Source: JAWLFI01 sp964627995
GTDB lineage: Bacteria; Bacteroidota; Bacteroidia; Chitinophagales; Saprospiraceae
Reading direction: 5' to 3'
DNA: 64,000 nt
Assembly: GCA_964627995.1 (NCBI GenBank)
Contig: CAZVLN010000010.1
Span: 1-64,000, forward strand
The notes below the pieces were generated by a model. The model did no database searches, was not told where the DNA came from, and saw nothing but the letters and a program-made list of their open reading frames with translations. The stretch's first letter is position 1. Each line of letters opens with the position of its first letter. Below, in pieces: positions 43,680 through 52,782 of this stretch. The position numbers and the translations under genes were made by a program.

Positions 43680-44777
43680 TTATTCAGCTCCTATGGTAAC
43701 AGCGATCGAAGTGGTTAATAGCAATTGACTCTGGGCAGAGCGGAAATCAAGGTCTGAGAAAAGAAATTTTAGCTCACTGCGAAAGGCTACCTGACTTACC
43801 GGACTATAATCAATATTTACACTCCCTGCCCAGGCAGAAAAATCTGGCCCGATCACAAAAGCAGACAGGTCGCGAAACCGCTCCGCTCGCATGGCCATTT
43901 TCCAGTTTTCAGCTAAAGGATAAGAAATTAGCGCGCTGGCCGCATACCAGTGCTCCCAATTATCGTTGCTCAAAACCTCTTGATAACCGAAGTCCACTGC
44001 CAGTATCCAGCCCCACTGAGATGGTAAATCACCCTGGAGGTAGAAACTATTGAAAATACGATGTCGGGAATCACCTAAAGGAAACTCACTTCCTATGTAC
44101 GTGCTCCAATTCAACGTATAAAAGTTGCTCCATTTATAATTCACCTGCGTACCCAGTGCCGGCCACCTCTGCTCATCAGGACGTTGAATTCGCTGCCATC
44201 CGTTACATAAAATTATACGAAATAGCCATTGTTTATTGGGCTTATATGTCAGTCGAGCGCCCGTAAGATAATAAGGGGAGTTCTCAGCCATCAAAGATCG
44301 TGTAAGCGTATAGTTACGTATCGAAATGGCACTTTCATAACCAATGTGCGATTCAAATACTCCCATATCTAACCAAAGAGATCGACCGCGGTTAAGTGAT
44401 ATGCCGGCATATGCCTCATACAGCATTTGAAACAATACGGGTTCTGCTGCATAGTTATCCATAGCGTAGGTTCCGGTCTGAAGGTGGACCACCGCCCGAT
44501 AATAATCGCTAGAAACAGCCATTTTAAGCATAGCCAGATTGACCTGAAAAGAACGACTGCGATTATGGTTGAATAAAAAGGGCTGGAAACTTCGATCAGG
44601 AGTGTTATCTGTCAGATCTACCGCATAATACGTGTCTACAAAGCCTGAAATATTCCAATGCGGAGTCAAGCTAGGCTGAGTAAAAGAACTGTCAGTTTCT
44701 AAGTTTTGAGCATGAACACCTATAGCCATTACACTACAGACAAGGAAGCTCAGTCGACTCATCCATTTCAAAACCAT
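43680..44777 (-). CDS. BBP2-type outer-membrane beta-barrel porin
   Basis: About 365 residues when started at the ATG at 44777 (another at 44762; the upstream frame to 44861 is unlikely because it overlaps the neighbour by 94 bases). The signal peptide (LSFLVCSVMAIGVHAQ) is followed by NISGFVDTYYAVDLTDNTPDRSFQPFLFNHNRSRSFQVNLAMLKM, the motif of Bacteroidota putative beta-barrel porin-2 proteins. Many alternating aromatic/polar strands and a C-terminal strand follow. It probably forms an outer-membrane channel. It overlaps the ICMT-like gene and is likely cotranscribed. Confidence 0.82.
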   Translation of the reverse strand: MVLKWMSRLSFLVCSVMAIGVHAQNLETDSSFTQPSLTPHWNISGFVDTYYAVDLTDNTPDRSFQPFLFNHNRSRSFQVNLAMLKMAVSSDYYRAVVHLQTGTYAMDNYAAEPVLFQMLYEAYAGISLNRGRSLWLDMGVFESHIGYESAISIRNYTLTRSLMAENSPYYLTGARLTYKPNKQWLFRIILCNGWQRIQRPDEQRWPALGTQVNYKWSNFYTLNWSTYIGSEFPLGDSRHRIFNSFYLQGDLPSQWGWILAVDFGYQEVLSNDNWEHWYAASALISYPLAENWKMAMRAERFRDLSAFVIGPDFSAWAGSVNIDYSPVSQVAFRSELKFLFSDLDFRSAQSQLLLTTSIAVTIGAE

Positions 44778-45355
44778 AAGTGAGGTAAAATTTTGGGTGT
44801 CCGTTGCTTGTAGCTTTGATATTTTGAACCAAATGTTTTCAATAATTTTTTCTCTTCCCAATAAATACCTATCGGTAAATAGAGAAAAGTCACCAATATG
44901 AAAAGAGCTACCTTAAGAGACGGCCAACATAGCACACTCCCGCACAATATATAGATTAAAGCTAAGTATAGCGGATGACGGACGCGGCCATACCAACCAG
45001 ATTCAACCCATTCAGGCTGAGCCTCCGTCTGCTTCCCAAACAGAAACTCGCCGCTATCCATCGTCCGAAAAGCAGCCAATCCAATGGACAATCCTCGAAG
45101 AATTAAAAGAATACCAAAAGCAATTGTGAATATGTTCCTACCAAACAAAAAGTGGGTGGGGTGTTGCATACCATACCACCAAATCCATATCATTGCTAGA
45201 ATATGGAATACATTATAACTTACTCGGTAATATTTATAATAACTACCTAAATTACGTTGGCTCCAATCTTTAGTCTTTTGCGCAGCAAGGCCGCTGTGAA
45301 TACCATAAAACATGGCCCAGGATAGAATCCAAAACCAATAAAAAGCATCCATCAT
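44768..45355 (-). CDS. Isoprenylcysteine carboxyl-methyltransferase-family membrane protein
   Basis: A 195-residue membrane protein with four to five helices and the ICMT/PEMT motif: GWYGRVRHPLYLALIYILCG then EEKKLLKTFGSKYQSYKQRTPKILP, where the RHP and EExxL...Y...Y pattern binds SAM. Such bacterial proteins methylate lipids or small substrates, or act on isoprenoid chains; the true acceptor is unknown. It is in a row with the 116-residue protein upstream (two-base gap) and the porin downstream (10-base overlap). Confidence 0.85.
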   Translation of the reverse strand: MMDAFYWFWILSWAMFYGIHSGLAAQKTKDWSQRNLGSYYKYYRVSYNVFHILAMIWIWWYGMQHPTHFLFGRNIFTIAFGILLILRGLSIGLAAFRTMDSGEFLFGKQTEAQPEWVESGWYGRVRHPLYLALIYILCGSVLCWPSLKVALFILVTFLYLPIGIYWEEKKLLKTFGSKYQSYKQRTPKILPHLWF

Positions 45356-45357
45356 TA

Positions 45358-45708
45358 TTAAGCGCGCTGCCCGGCTTCATTTTGCCGGGTGAGTGTCCAA
45401 TCATCAGTAGCCGTTGTTTGCAACCATACGTCCTGAGACTTTCTAAATACTTGTGCGTTTAACCCGAACTGTTCCTTTAATAAGCCTTCTAAATTTGATA
45501 CGGTCATTTCGGGATTAAAATGTAGCTCTCCTAAAGAGTCTTTACCACTGGCCTCTTTAATAGTTGTATATGGGTCTAAGATGAACCCCTTTTCGGAACC
45601 CTCACCGGATTTGTGAGGAGCTTTATAAAATTCAATTTTTAGGAAGGGAAGCTTTTTATTGAACTCGCTTTGCAATTCAATAATCCGCATATTTTCGTGA
45701 ATTTTCAT
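45358..45708 (-). CDS. Conserved Bacteroidota protein, 116 residues, unknown function
   Basis: A small soluble protein: a Lys/Glu-rich start ending FNKKLPFLKIEFYKAPH, a central LGELHFNPEMTVSNLEGLLKEQFGL, and a C-terminal block NAQVFRKSQDVWLQTTATDD. I recognise the last block as a hallmark of a conserved hypothetical family widespread in Bacteroidota, but know of no described function. It opens the three-gene run with the ICMT-like enzyme and the porin. Confidence 0.72.
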   Translation of the reverse strand: MKIHENMRIIELQSEFNKKLPFLKIEFYKAPHKSGEGSEKGFILDPYTTIKEASGKDSLGELHFNPEMTVSNLEGLLKEQFGLNAQVFRKSQDVWLQTTATDDWTLTRQNEAGQRA

Positions 45709-45907
45709 ACTGTATTCTTTTGCTAGTAAAATATGAATTTTTTTTTAATTCAGAAATAAGCAGGGCATCAAAAAGGTCGCCCAAAACATTTATTCAATAT
45801 TATACTCCAAAATTTACCTCGCATTGAGATCCCCTCAACTACCATTTTGTTTGAATAGCTATCTGAAAAAAAGTATCTTTCAATCTAGTTTTAAGATTTG
45901 AATAATC

Positions 45908-46990
45908 ATGAAAAATAGCCTTATACTTTTTGTTCTTTTTATTTTTTTTAGTTGCGACTCTGAACCTGACGCATCTGAAACAAAACCCAAAATTCAAAAT
46001 ATAACAGAGTCGGTATACGCTTCTGTAAGCATCATGCCTTTTCAATCCTACTTTGCCCAAAGCGCTGCCTCCGGGATCATAGATAGCCTTGCCATTCAGG
46101 AAGGGGACCGAATAAATAAAGGGGATCTCATATGCATGATTCGCGCAGAAAACGTTGAAATGCGCTTGCAGGAGGCTCAAATTAGTTTGCAAAAAACGAA
46201 AGATGATTTTTTAGGGAAGAACAGTTTGCTGAAAAATCTGAAACTTGACATTGAAACTGCTCGCCAACAGCTAAATTGGGACTCGATTCAATACCACAGA
46301 CTAAAACGTCTATGGAATCAAAAAATAGGTTCTGAAAATGCCCTTCAACAAGCACAGCTAAAATATGAGTCAGGCCAAAATCAGCTATTGAATTTAAAAA
46401 AGAAATATCAACAAACTCAAAGTGATCTGGAAAAAGCCTACGCCATTGCTACCACCCGCCTTAAAGGAGAAGAAACTATGTTGGATGATTTTACTGTCCG
46501 GTCCTTTATGAATGGACGCGTATATGAATTGAATAAAGAGGTGGGCGAACTTGTCTCACCGCAAGAACGTATAGCAGAAATAGGAAGTGTAGACAGCTTC
46601 AAAATTGAGATGGATGTCGACGAAGTAGATGTAGCTCAAATCTCTGTACACGATACGGCCATAATCTCTTTAGATGCATACCCAGATGAGGTTTTCAAAG
46701 CGACCGTCACGAGTATTTTGCCAAAAAAGAATATCCAAAACTTAACGTACACTGTGCGGGCTCAATTTCTAGATCCACCCAAACTGCTATACGGCCTGTC
46801 TGGAGAAGCAAATATCATCATAAATAAACGCAAGGCAGCGATGACCCTGCCCCCTGAATATTTATATACTGATCATAGCGTCATGACTGAAAACGGCGAA
46901 GTACCCGTGGAAATCGGGATGAAAAACATGAAGTTTGTTGAGATTATATCAGGTATTGACTCTTCGACAATCGTTCTAAAAGCTGAATAA
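45908..46990 (+). CDS. HlyD/RND-type periplasmic adaptor lipoprotein
   Basis: A 360-residue lipoprotein: signal peptide then lipobox FFSC (Cys16). The lipoyl half-motif SGIIDSLAIQEGDRINKGDLI (about residues 55-75) is followed by a coiled-coil hairpin of about 100 residues (EAQISLQKTKDDFL and LDIETARQQLN up to LEKAYAIATTRL) and the second lipoyl half VRSFMNGRVYELNKEVGELV. A beta-barrel and membrane-proximal region completes the MacA/HlyD plan. It bridges an inner-membrane exporter with an outer-membrane channel; no channel gene is adjacent. Its stop overlaps the permease start (TAATG). Confidence 0.9.
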   Translation: MKNSLILFVLFIFFSCDSEPDASETKPKIQNITESVYASVSIMPFQSYFAQSAASGIIDSLAIQEGDRINKGDLICMIRAENVEMRLQEAQISLQKTKDDFLGKNSLLKNLKLDIETARQQLNWDSIQYHRLKRLWNQKIGSENALQQAQLKYESGQNQLLNLKKKYQQTQSDLEKAYAIATTRLKGEETMLDDFTVRSFMNGRVYELNKEVGELVSPQERIAEIGSVDSFKIEMDVDEVDVAQISVHDTAIISLDAYPDEVFKATVTSILPKKNIQNLTYTVRAQFLDPPKLLYGLSGEANIIINKRKAAMTLPPEYLYTDHSVMTENGEVPVEIGMKNMKFVEIISGIDSSTIVLKAE

Positions 46991-48243
46991 TGACGTCCCT
47001 ACCACTCATTCTGGATATTACAAAAACTCATTTGCTCGCGAAGAAAAAACAAACCTTAGTAGCGGCATTAGGTGTCACTTTTGGAATAGGAACCTACATC
47101 ATCATGATGAGTTTTATGACGGGCCTAAATAGCCTGCTCGATGGCTTGGTTTTAAATCGAACTCCACATATTCAAATATTTAATAAAATTGAACCTTCCG
47201 AGGTCCAACCCATCGAACAAATTTCTTCCTCGCCCAACCTCATTCGATCTATAAAACCCCAAAACAAGCTAGAGAGAATTCACGATGCTTTGCCGCTACT
47301 TAATGAGCTAAAAAATAGCCAACAGATAGAAGGCGCCACACCGCAAACGACAGCACGCGTGTTCTATCTAGCTGGCACGAATAAGCTAAACGGCGTCTTA
47401 AATGGCGTTGAAGTGCAGGAAGAGTCTCGATTATTTAATCTAAACGAGTATATCATAGAGGGTGACGTCAATAGTATAGATCGAAATAAGTACAATATCA
47501 TTCTTGGAGCCGGCGTAGCTCGCAAACTTTCTTTGCAATTGGGAGACAAAATTCAAGTCATGAGTACATCGGGAACGACTTTTGGACTCACGATAAGTGC
47601 TATTTTTCAGAGCGGTTTGGCAGAGGTTGACGACACCCAGAGCTATATTAACCTTTCCATGGCTCAGCAAATTCAAGGTGCAGGGGCCAATTACATTACA
47701 CGAATCCATGTCAAACTCAAAGATATTGAGCAGGCCATTCCACTTTCCCAATCGATAGAAACCGTTTATGATGTAGAGGCCCTGGATATCAAAACGGCAA
47801 ATGCACAATTTGAAACGGGATCTGATATCCGAACCCTCATTTCATATGCAGTCTCCTTTACGCTCCTTATCGTTGCTGGGTTTGGCATCTATAATATTCT
47901 AAATATGTTCATCTACGAAAAGATGAATGATATTGCCATTTTGAAGGCCACGGGTTTTACCGGAACTGATGTCATGCTCATTTTTATCTCCCAGGCATTA
48001 CTAATTGGTTTTATAGGGGGCGTTTTAGGTTTAGGCTTGGGATATGGTGTTTCCTTGCTCATTGATGGCACGCCATTCGAAACAGAAGCTCTGCCAACAA
48101 TTAAAACTTATCCGATTAATTACAACATACAGTTTTATGCGACGGGCATCGTTTTTTCTTTGGTTGCAACTTTTTTAGCGGGCTATTTACCCGCTCGAAA
48201 GGCTCAAAAAATGGATCCCGTGGAAATAATAAGAGGTCAATAA
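46990..48243 (+). CDS. ABC transporter permease, FtsX/MacB-LolE type
   Basis: A 417-residue membrane protein with one N-terminal helix (about residues 20-45), a periplasmic MacB-PCD-like domain (about 45-270) and three C-terminal helices (about 280-400), FNMFIYEKMNDIAILKATGFTGTDV being the FtsX coupling region. With the adaptor and the ATPase it forms a MacAB/DevABC-like exporter; substrates could be lipoproteins, peptides or antimicrobial compounds. It is coupled to the adaptor gene by one-base overlap and to the ATPase by a four-base gap. Confidence 0.9.
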   Translation: MTSLPLILDITKTHLLAKKKQTLVAALGVTFGIGTYIIMMSFMTGLNSLLDGLVLNRTPHIQIFNKIEPSEVQPIEQISSSPNLIRSIKPQNKLERIHDALPLLNELKNSQQIEGATPQTTARVFYLAGTNKLNGVLNGVEVQEESRLFNLNEYIIEGDVNSIDRNKYNIILGAGVARKLSLQLGDKIQVMSTSGTTFGLTISAIFQSGLAEVDDTQSYINLSMAQQIQGAGANYITRIHVKLKDIEQAIPLSQSIETVYDVEALDIKTANAQFETGSDIRTLISYAVSFTLLIVAGFGIYNILNMFIYEKMNDIAILKATGFTGTDVMLIFISQALLIGFIGGVLGLGLGYGVSLLIDGTPFETEALPTIKTYPINYNIQFYATGIVFSLVATFLAGYLPARKAQKMDPVEIIRGQ

Positions 48244-48247
48244 ATCT

Positions 48248-48925
48248 ATGAATCCTGTATTAGAGACCAAAAACGTCAATAAATACTTCCGTGAACCAGT
48301 CAACTTTCACGTGCTCAAGGATATTTCCATTGCTCTACAGCCAAATGAGTTTGTATCTATCATGGGGAAATCCGGATGTGGAAAATCAACATTGCTTTAT
48401 ATTTTATCTACCATGGATACAGATTATGAAGGTGAGGTATGGATAGATGGTGAAAACATGAGGAATAAAAACAGGACTCAATTGGCCGATATCCGAAATG
48501 AAAAAATTGGATTCGTCTTTCAGTTTCACTATCTCCTGCCCGAGTTTTCCGTTTTAAAAAATGTCATGCTCCCTGCGCTCAAACTGGGAAAGGAAAGTCC
48601 GAGCAGTATTGAAAAAAATGCCCTGGATAAATTAAACCTGCTGGGCATAAAAGATCAAGCGCACAAAAAAGCATCTAAAATTTCCGGCGGACAAAAACAA
48701 CGTGTTTCCATCGCTCGAGCGCTCATCAATCACCCCAAAATCATCATGGGCGACGAACCTACGGGCAATCTGGATAGTAAAAATTCTGAAAATGTCTTTA
48801 ACATTCTACGTGATCTGAGCACAGAACTCGGGCTTTCCCTGCTGGTCGTAACGCATGATATGGACTTTGCAGAAAAAACAGATCGAATCATTGAAATGGG
48901 TGATGGCTTTATCATCAACGATTAA
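48248..48925 (+). CDS. ABC transporter ATP-binding protein, LolD/MacB type
   Basis: A 225-residue nucleotide-binding subunit: Walker A GKSGCGKST (residues 40-48), Q-loop GFVFQFHYLLPEFSVLKNVMLPALK, signature ISGGQKQRVSIARAL, Walker B IIMGDEPTGNLDS and H-loop VVTHDM. It powers the permease encoded immediately upstream. LolD/MacB assignment is by motif and by gene order. The last gene of the operon; only a weak AT-rich hairpin follows, so readthrough toward uvrB is possible. Confidence 0.92.
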   Translation: MNPVLETKNVNKYFREPVNFHVLKDISIALQPNEFVSIMGKSGCGKSTLLYILSTMDTDYEGEVWIDGENMRNKNRTQLADIRNEKIGFVFQFHYLLPEFSVLKNVMLPALKLGKESPSSIEKNALDKLNLLGIKDQAHKKASKISGGQKQRVSIARALINHPKIIMGDEPTGNLDSKNSENVFNILRDLSTELGLSLLVVTHDMDFAEKTDRIIEMGDGFIIND

Positions 48926-49008
48926 AGAAAACCGCAGCTTTCTTTTCTCCCCGATAACGAATTCAAGAAAGAACTGAAGTGGAACTATCTCTCCTGCTTT
49001 TTGTTATT

Positions 49009-49016
49009 TACCTTTG
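49009..49016 (+). promoter_or_regulatory. Candidate -7 box (TACCTTTG) at the uvrB start
   Basis: Exact TAnnTTTG, the final G seven bases before the uvrB ATG (49024). The expected transcription start is at or next to the ATG, so the mRNA would be leaderless. No -33 TTTG at the expected distance. Confidence 0.42.
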
Positions 49017-49023
49017 AACGATT

Positions 49024-51054
49024 ATGGCATTTCAACTCACCTCCAAATTTGAACCCACTGGCGATCAGCCGCGAGCCATTAAGGAACTTACCGATGGTAT
49101 TGAAGCCGGCGAGCGCGCACAAGTATTGCTTGGGGTTACAGGTTCAGGTAAGACATTTACCATGGCGAATGTGATCGCTAAACTGAATCGACCGACCCTC
49201 ATTCTTACGCATAACAAAACACTCACCGCTCAATTATATGGTGAGTTCAAGGAATTCTTTCCCGACAACGCTGTGGAATACTTTGTTTCCTATTACGACT
49301 ACTACCAACCCGAAGCTTATTTATCCTACAGCGACACCTTTATTGAAAAGGACCTCTCTATTAATGAAGAAGTAGATAAATTGCGCCTGAGAGCTACATC
49401 CAATTTACTCTCCGGACGCCGAGACATTGTTATCGTAGCCTCTGTCTCTTGCATCTACGGTATGGGAAACCCGGAAGACTATAAATCGGGTATTATTCGA
49501 CTCAAGGAAGGGCAAAGCATTACCCGAAATCGCTTTTTGTATCAGTTGGTTGAGATTTTATACTCGAGAACAGAGACGAGCTTTGATCGAGGTACATTTC
49601 GGGTTAAAGGGGATACCGTTGATATCAACCTGCCCTACGTGGACTATGGCTATCGGATCACCTTTTTTGGCGACGAAATTGAACGAATAGACATGATGGA
49701 TGTGGAATCCGGACGGACCGATGAGCAATTGGAACATGCTGCCATATTTCCGGCCAACCTTTACGTCGCTCCTAAGGAGCGCATGAAAGGCATTCTGCAC
49801 GATATCGAAGACGAGCTCCACGAGCAAGAAAAATATTTCGAAAAGGAAAGTCGGTTTTTAGAAGCGAAGCGCATCCACGAACGTGTCAATTTCGATCTGG
49901 AAATGATGCGCGAGCTCGGCTATTGTAACGGTGTAGAGAACTACTCCCGTTTTTTCGATGGTCGAAAACCGGGTAGCCGGCCTTTTTGTCTGCTCGATTA
50001 TTTTCCCGACGATTTTATCATGATGATCGATGAGAGTCATGTCACTATACCTCAGGTAAGAGGAATGTGGGGCGGAGATCGCGCTCGAAAAACGAATCTG
50101 GTTAATTATGGCTTTCGCTTGCCTTCAGCTATGGACAACCGGCCTTTGAGCTTTGATGAATTTGAAACGCTAATTAACCAGGTCGTCTTTGTCTCGGCAA
50201 CACCCAGCGATTACGAAATGGAACAAACGGGCGGCTTAATTACTGAGCAACTCATTCGCCCAACCGGTTTGCTGGATCCGCCTATTGAAGTGCGCCCAAG
50301 CATTAACCAAATTGACGACCTCCTGGAAGAGATTAGCCAACGTGTTCAAAAAGACGAACGGGTTTTAGTAACCACGCTCACCAAACGCATGGCTGAAGAG
50401 CTTACTAAATATTTGTTGGACCTGAATATCAGAACCCGATATATTCACTCCGAAGTCGATACCCTGGATCGAGTCGAGATCATTAGGGGATTGCGATTAG
50501 GTGAATATGATGTTTTAGTTGGAGTGAATCTACTCCGTGAAGGTCTGGACTTGCCCGAGGTTTCCCTCGTAGCCATCATCGACGCAGACAAAGAAGGGTT
50601 CCTGCGAAATGAGCGTTCACTGACGCAAACTGCAGGTCGCGCAGCGCGAAATGTCGACGGTCTCGTTATTTTCTATGCCGATAAAGTAACGAAATCCATG
50701 CAGCGTACGATTGATGAAACCAATCGTCGTCGAAACATTCAAATGGCCTACAATGAGGAGCACGGTATTGATCCTAAAACGATTTATAAATCAAAAGAGG
50801 AGATCTTAAGCCAAAAATCTATCCTGGATATACGAGGAAAAAAATCGAAAGCCTATGCTGGTCCGAGTCAAGACAAGATAGCTGCAGATCCGGTAATCGA
50901 CTATATGGATGCCAACCAGCTTGATAAAATGATAAAAGAAACCGAGCGGAAAATGAAAAAAGCTGCAAAAGAGCTCGATTTCATCGAAGCTGCACAATTG
51001 CGCGATGAGTTATTTGAACTTAAAAAACGAAAGAAAAGCGCCGTAGATAAATAA
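49024..51054 (+). CDS. uvrB: Excinuclease ABC subunit B
   Basis: A 676-residue damage-verifying helicase-like subunit of nucleotide-excision repair. Walker A GVTGSGKT (residues 37-44), beta-hairpin region YYDYYQPEAYLSYSDTFIEKD, motif DESHVTIPQ, helicase motifs YIHSEVDTLDR and LREGLDLPEVSLVAIIDADKEG, and the UVR domain at the C-terminus (DFIEAAQLRDELFELK) for UvrC contact. Full-length. Followed after 33 bases by the arsenate-reductase-like gene but probably functionally separate. Confidence 0.97.
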   Translation: MAFQLTSKFEPTGDQPRAIKELTDGIEAGERAQVLLGVTGSGKTFTMANVIAKLNRPTLILTHNKTLTAQLYGEFKEFFPDNAVEYFVSYYDYYQPEAYLSYSDTFIEKDLSINEEVDKLRLRATSNLLSGRRDIVIVASVSCIYGMGNPEDYKSGIIRLKEGQSITRNRFLYQLVEILYSRTETSFDRGTFRVKGDTVDINLPYVDYGYRITFFGDEIERIDMMDVESGRTDEQLEHAAIFPANLYVAPKERMKGILHDIEDELHEQEKYFEKESRFLEAKRIHERVNFDLEMMRELGYCNGVENYSRFFDGRKPGSRPFCLLDYFPDDFIMMIDESHVTIPQVRGMWGGDRARKTNLVNYGFRLPSAMDNRPLSFDEFETLINQVVFVSATPSDYEMEQTGGLITEQLIRPTGLLDPPIEVRPSINQIDDLLEEISQRVQKDERVLVTTLTKRMAEELTKYLLDLNIRTRYIHSEVDTLDRVEIIRGLRLGEYDVLVGVNLLREGLDLPEVSLVAIIDADKEGFLRNERSLTQTAGRAARNVDGLVIFYADKVTKSMQRTIDETNRRRNIQMAYNEEHGIDPKTIYKSKEEILSQKSILDIRGKKSKAYAGPSQDKIAADPVIDYMDANQLDKMIKETERKMKKAAKELDFIEAAQLRDELFELKKRKKSAVDK

Positions 51055-51087
51055 ACTAATAGTTCAACTGATGACGAAATTCTGCCT

Positions 51088-51711
51088 ATGAGCACCGCGC
51101 ATAATACACGCCTCAATTCTTTTCTTAAAGGTTTAGATTCACAGCCTATCTCTCCCACTCGAAAAAAGACCCTGCAAAAACTCGCGCGCTCAGTTCAAGA
51201 AAAACTCCATCATAAAGAGCACGTGTGCTTGCTATTTATTTGCACTCACAACTCTCGACGCAGCATTTTTTCTCAGGTCTGGGCACAAGTAATCGCCCAA
51301 CACTTTAACCTTTCACAAATCCAATGCTACTCGGGTGGAACTTCAACAACTAGCGTTTTTCCCCTTGTCATCGACACCCTAAAAAATCAAGGTCTAGAAT
51401 TCCAAAAAATGTCTCAGGGCAATAATCCGCTCTATGCCATCAAAAGAGATCCCCACAGTGCTCCTATCATTGCCTTTTCGAAATCGTACAACCACTTTTT
51501 CAATCCCAGTGATCAATTTATAGCTGTTATGACTTGCGGAGAAGCCGATAGCTCATGCCCTTCTGTTGTGGGTGCAGAGATGCGAATAGCCTTAGCTTAC
51601 GAGGATCCAAAGGTTTCTGACCAAAGTGAGGAACAGGACCTTGTCTATAGGGCACGCAGCCTTCAAATTGCATCAGAACTATGGTATATGTTTTCAATAA
51701 TTGACAACTGA
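51088..51711 (+). CDS. Arsenate-reductase-like protein (low-molecular-weight phosphatase fold)
   Basis: A 207-residue protein: a basic N-terminal extension of about 45 residues, then the LMW-PTPase core FICTHNSRRS with the Cys52-X5-Arg58 P-loop. MTCGEADSSCP has the two cysteines spaced as in the thioredoxin-coupled ArsC type (Cys-X6-Cys), and AYEDPKV carries the acid residue. The core fits arsenate reduction to arsenite with a cysteine relay. The pairing with Acr3 (stop and start share one base) strongly supports that role. The extension is unusual and unexplained. Confidence 0.83.
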   Translation: MSTAHNTRLNSFLKGLDSQPISPTRKKTLQKLARSVQEKLHHKEHVCLLFICTHNSRRSIFSQVWAQVIAQHFNLSQIQCYSGGTSTTSVFPLVIDTLKNQGLEFQKMSQGNNPLYAIKRDPHSAPIIAFSKSYNHFFNPSDQFIAVMTCGEADSSCPSVVGAEMRIALAYEDPKVSDQSEEQDLVYRARSLQIASELWYMFSIIDN

Positions 51712-52736
51712 TGGGGAAAAATCACATGCCCTTTTTCGAACGCTACCTCAGTATCTGGGTGGCCTTGTGTATTGCTGCCGGAATTGGTATAGGGCAATTT
51801 TTAGGCAATCGCATCCAGGTTTTGGCCGACATGGAAATGTTTAGAGTGAATATTCCCATTGCTATCTTAATTTGGCTCATGATCTATCCCATGATGCTAC
51901 AAATCGATTTCAGTAGCATTAAAAAAATAGGAAAAGCCCCTAAAGGGCTCATTCTAACCCTGGTCGTCAATTGGCTGATCAAACCTTTCACAATGGCGTT
52001 TTTTGCATGGATATTTTTCGAGCACCTCTACTCGGCTTGGATCGAGCCGGAACTTGCTGGTGAATATATAGCAGGCGCGATTTTGCTCGGTGTAGCCCCC
52101 TGTACAGCTATGGTTTTTGTCTGGTCTTACTTGACAGAAGGGGATCCAAATTATACCCTGGTCCAGGTATCCGTAAATGATCTCATCATTCTTGTTGCTT
52201 TTATTCCCCTAGTCAGCTTGCTCCTAGGCATTACGGATGTCCAAATTCCGTATCCGACACTAGTCGCCTCGGTCATTATTTTCGTGCTTATTCCTTTGAT
52301 TGCCGGCGTACTTACGCAAAAGATTTTACGCCGGTATAGAAGTGACGATTGGCTAAAAAATGAACTTCTCCCTCGATTGAAACCAGTCAGTATTTTTGCT
52401 TTACTACTCACTCTCGTTTTGCTTTTTGCCTTTCAGGGTAACCATATCCTCAAGCAGCCTTTGATCATTCTGATGATTGCCATTCCCCTCATTATACAGT
52501 CCTATTTTATTTTCTTCCTCACCTGGTTTAGCGGTCGAAAAATAGGCTTGCCACACGCCATATGCTCACCCGCATCCATGATAGGAACCAGTAACTTTTT
52601 CGAATTAGCTGTAGCGGTTGCCATCGCACTCTTTGGGCTGGAAAGCCCCGCCGCCCTCGTGACCGTTGTCGGCGTGCTGGTCGAGGTGCCGGTCATGCTC
52701 AGTCTGGTATCCTTATCCAATCGATGGAAATACTAA
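51711..52736 (+). CDS. acr3: Acr3-type arsenite efflux permease
   Basis: A 341-residue inner-membrane carrier with ten hydrophobic segments. ILLGVAPCTAMVFVWSYLTEGD has the conserved cysteine of TM4 (Cys131) and surrounding Acr3 motif; SPASMIGTSNFFELAVAVAIALFG near TM9 has the essential glutamate. It exports arsenite by proton motive force. It is translated with the arsenate-reductase-like gene (TGATG overlap). No arsR-like regulator lies next to it; two cysteine-less ArsR homologues are about 43 kb away. A hairpin terminator follows. Confidence 0.93.
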   Translation: MGKNHMPFFERYLSIWVALCIAAGIGIGQFLGNRIQVLADMEMFRVNIPIAILIWLMIYPMMLQIDFSSIKKIGKAPKGLILTLVVNWLIKPFTMAFFAWIFFEHLYSAWIEPELAGEYIAGAILLGVAPCTAMVFVWSYLTEGDPNYTLVQVSVNDLIILVAFIPLVSLLLGITDVQIPYPTLVASVIIFVLIPLIAGVLTQKILRRYRSDDWLKNELLPRLKPVSIFALLLTLVLLFAFQGNHILKQPLIILMIAIPLIIQSYFIFFLTWFSGRKIGLPHAICSPASMIGTSNFFELAVAVAIALFGLESPAALVTVVGVLVEVPVMLSLVSLSNRWKY

Positions 52737-52744
52737 TCTCATAC

Positions 52745-52780
52745 ACAGCTTCGAGTCATTCGAAGGTAGCTGTATTATTT
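52745..52780 (+). terminator. Hairpin terminator after acr3
   Basis: Nested stem: ACAGCT (52745-52750) with AGCTGT (52768-52773), inner CTTCGA with TCGAAG around a five-base loop; then an AT-rich tail ATTATTT. Two unpaired bases interrupt the stem. Confidence 0.55.
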
Positions 52781-52782
52781 AA

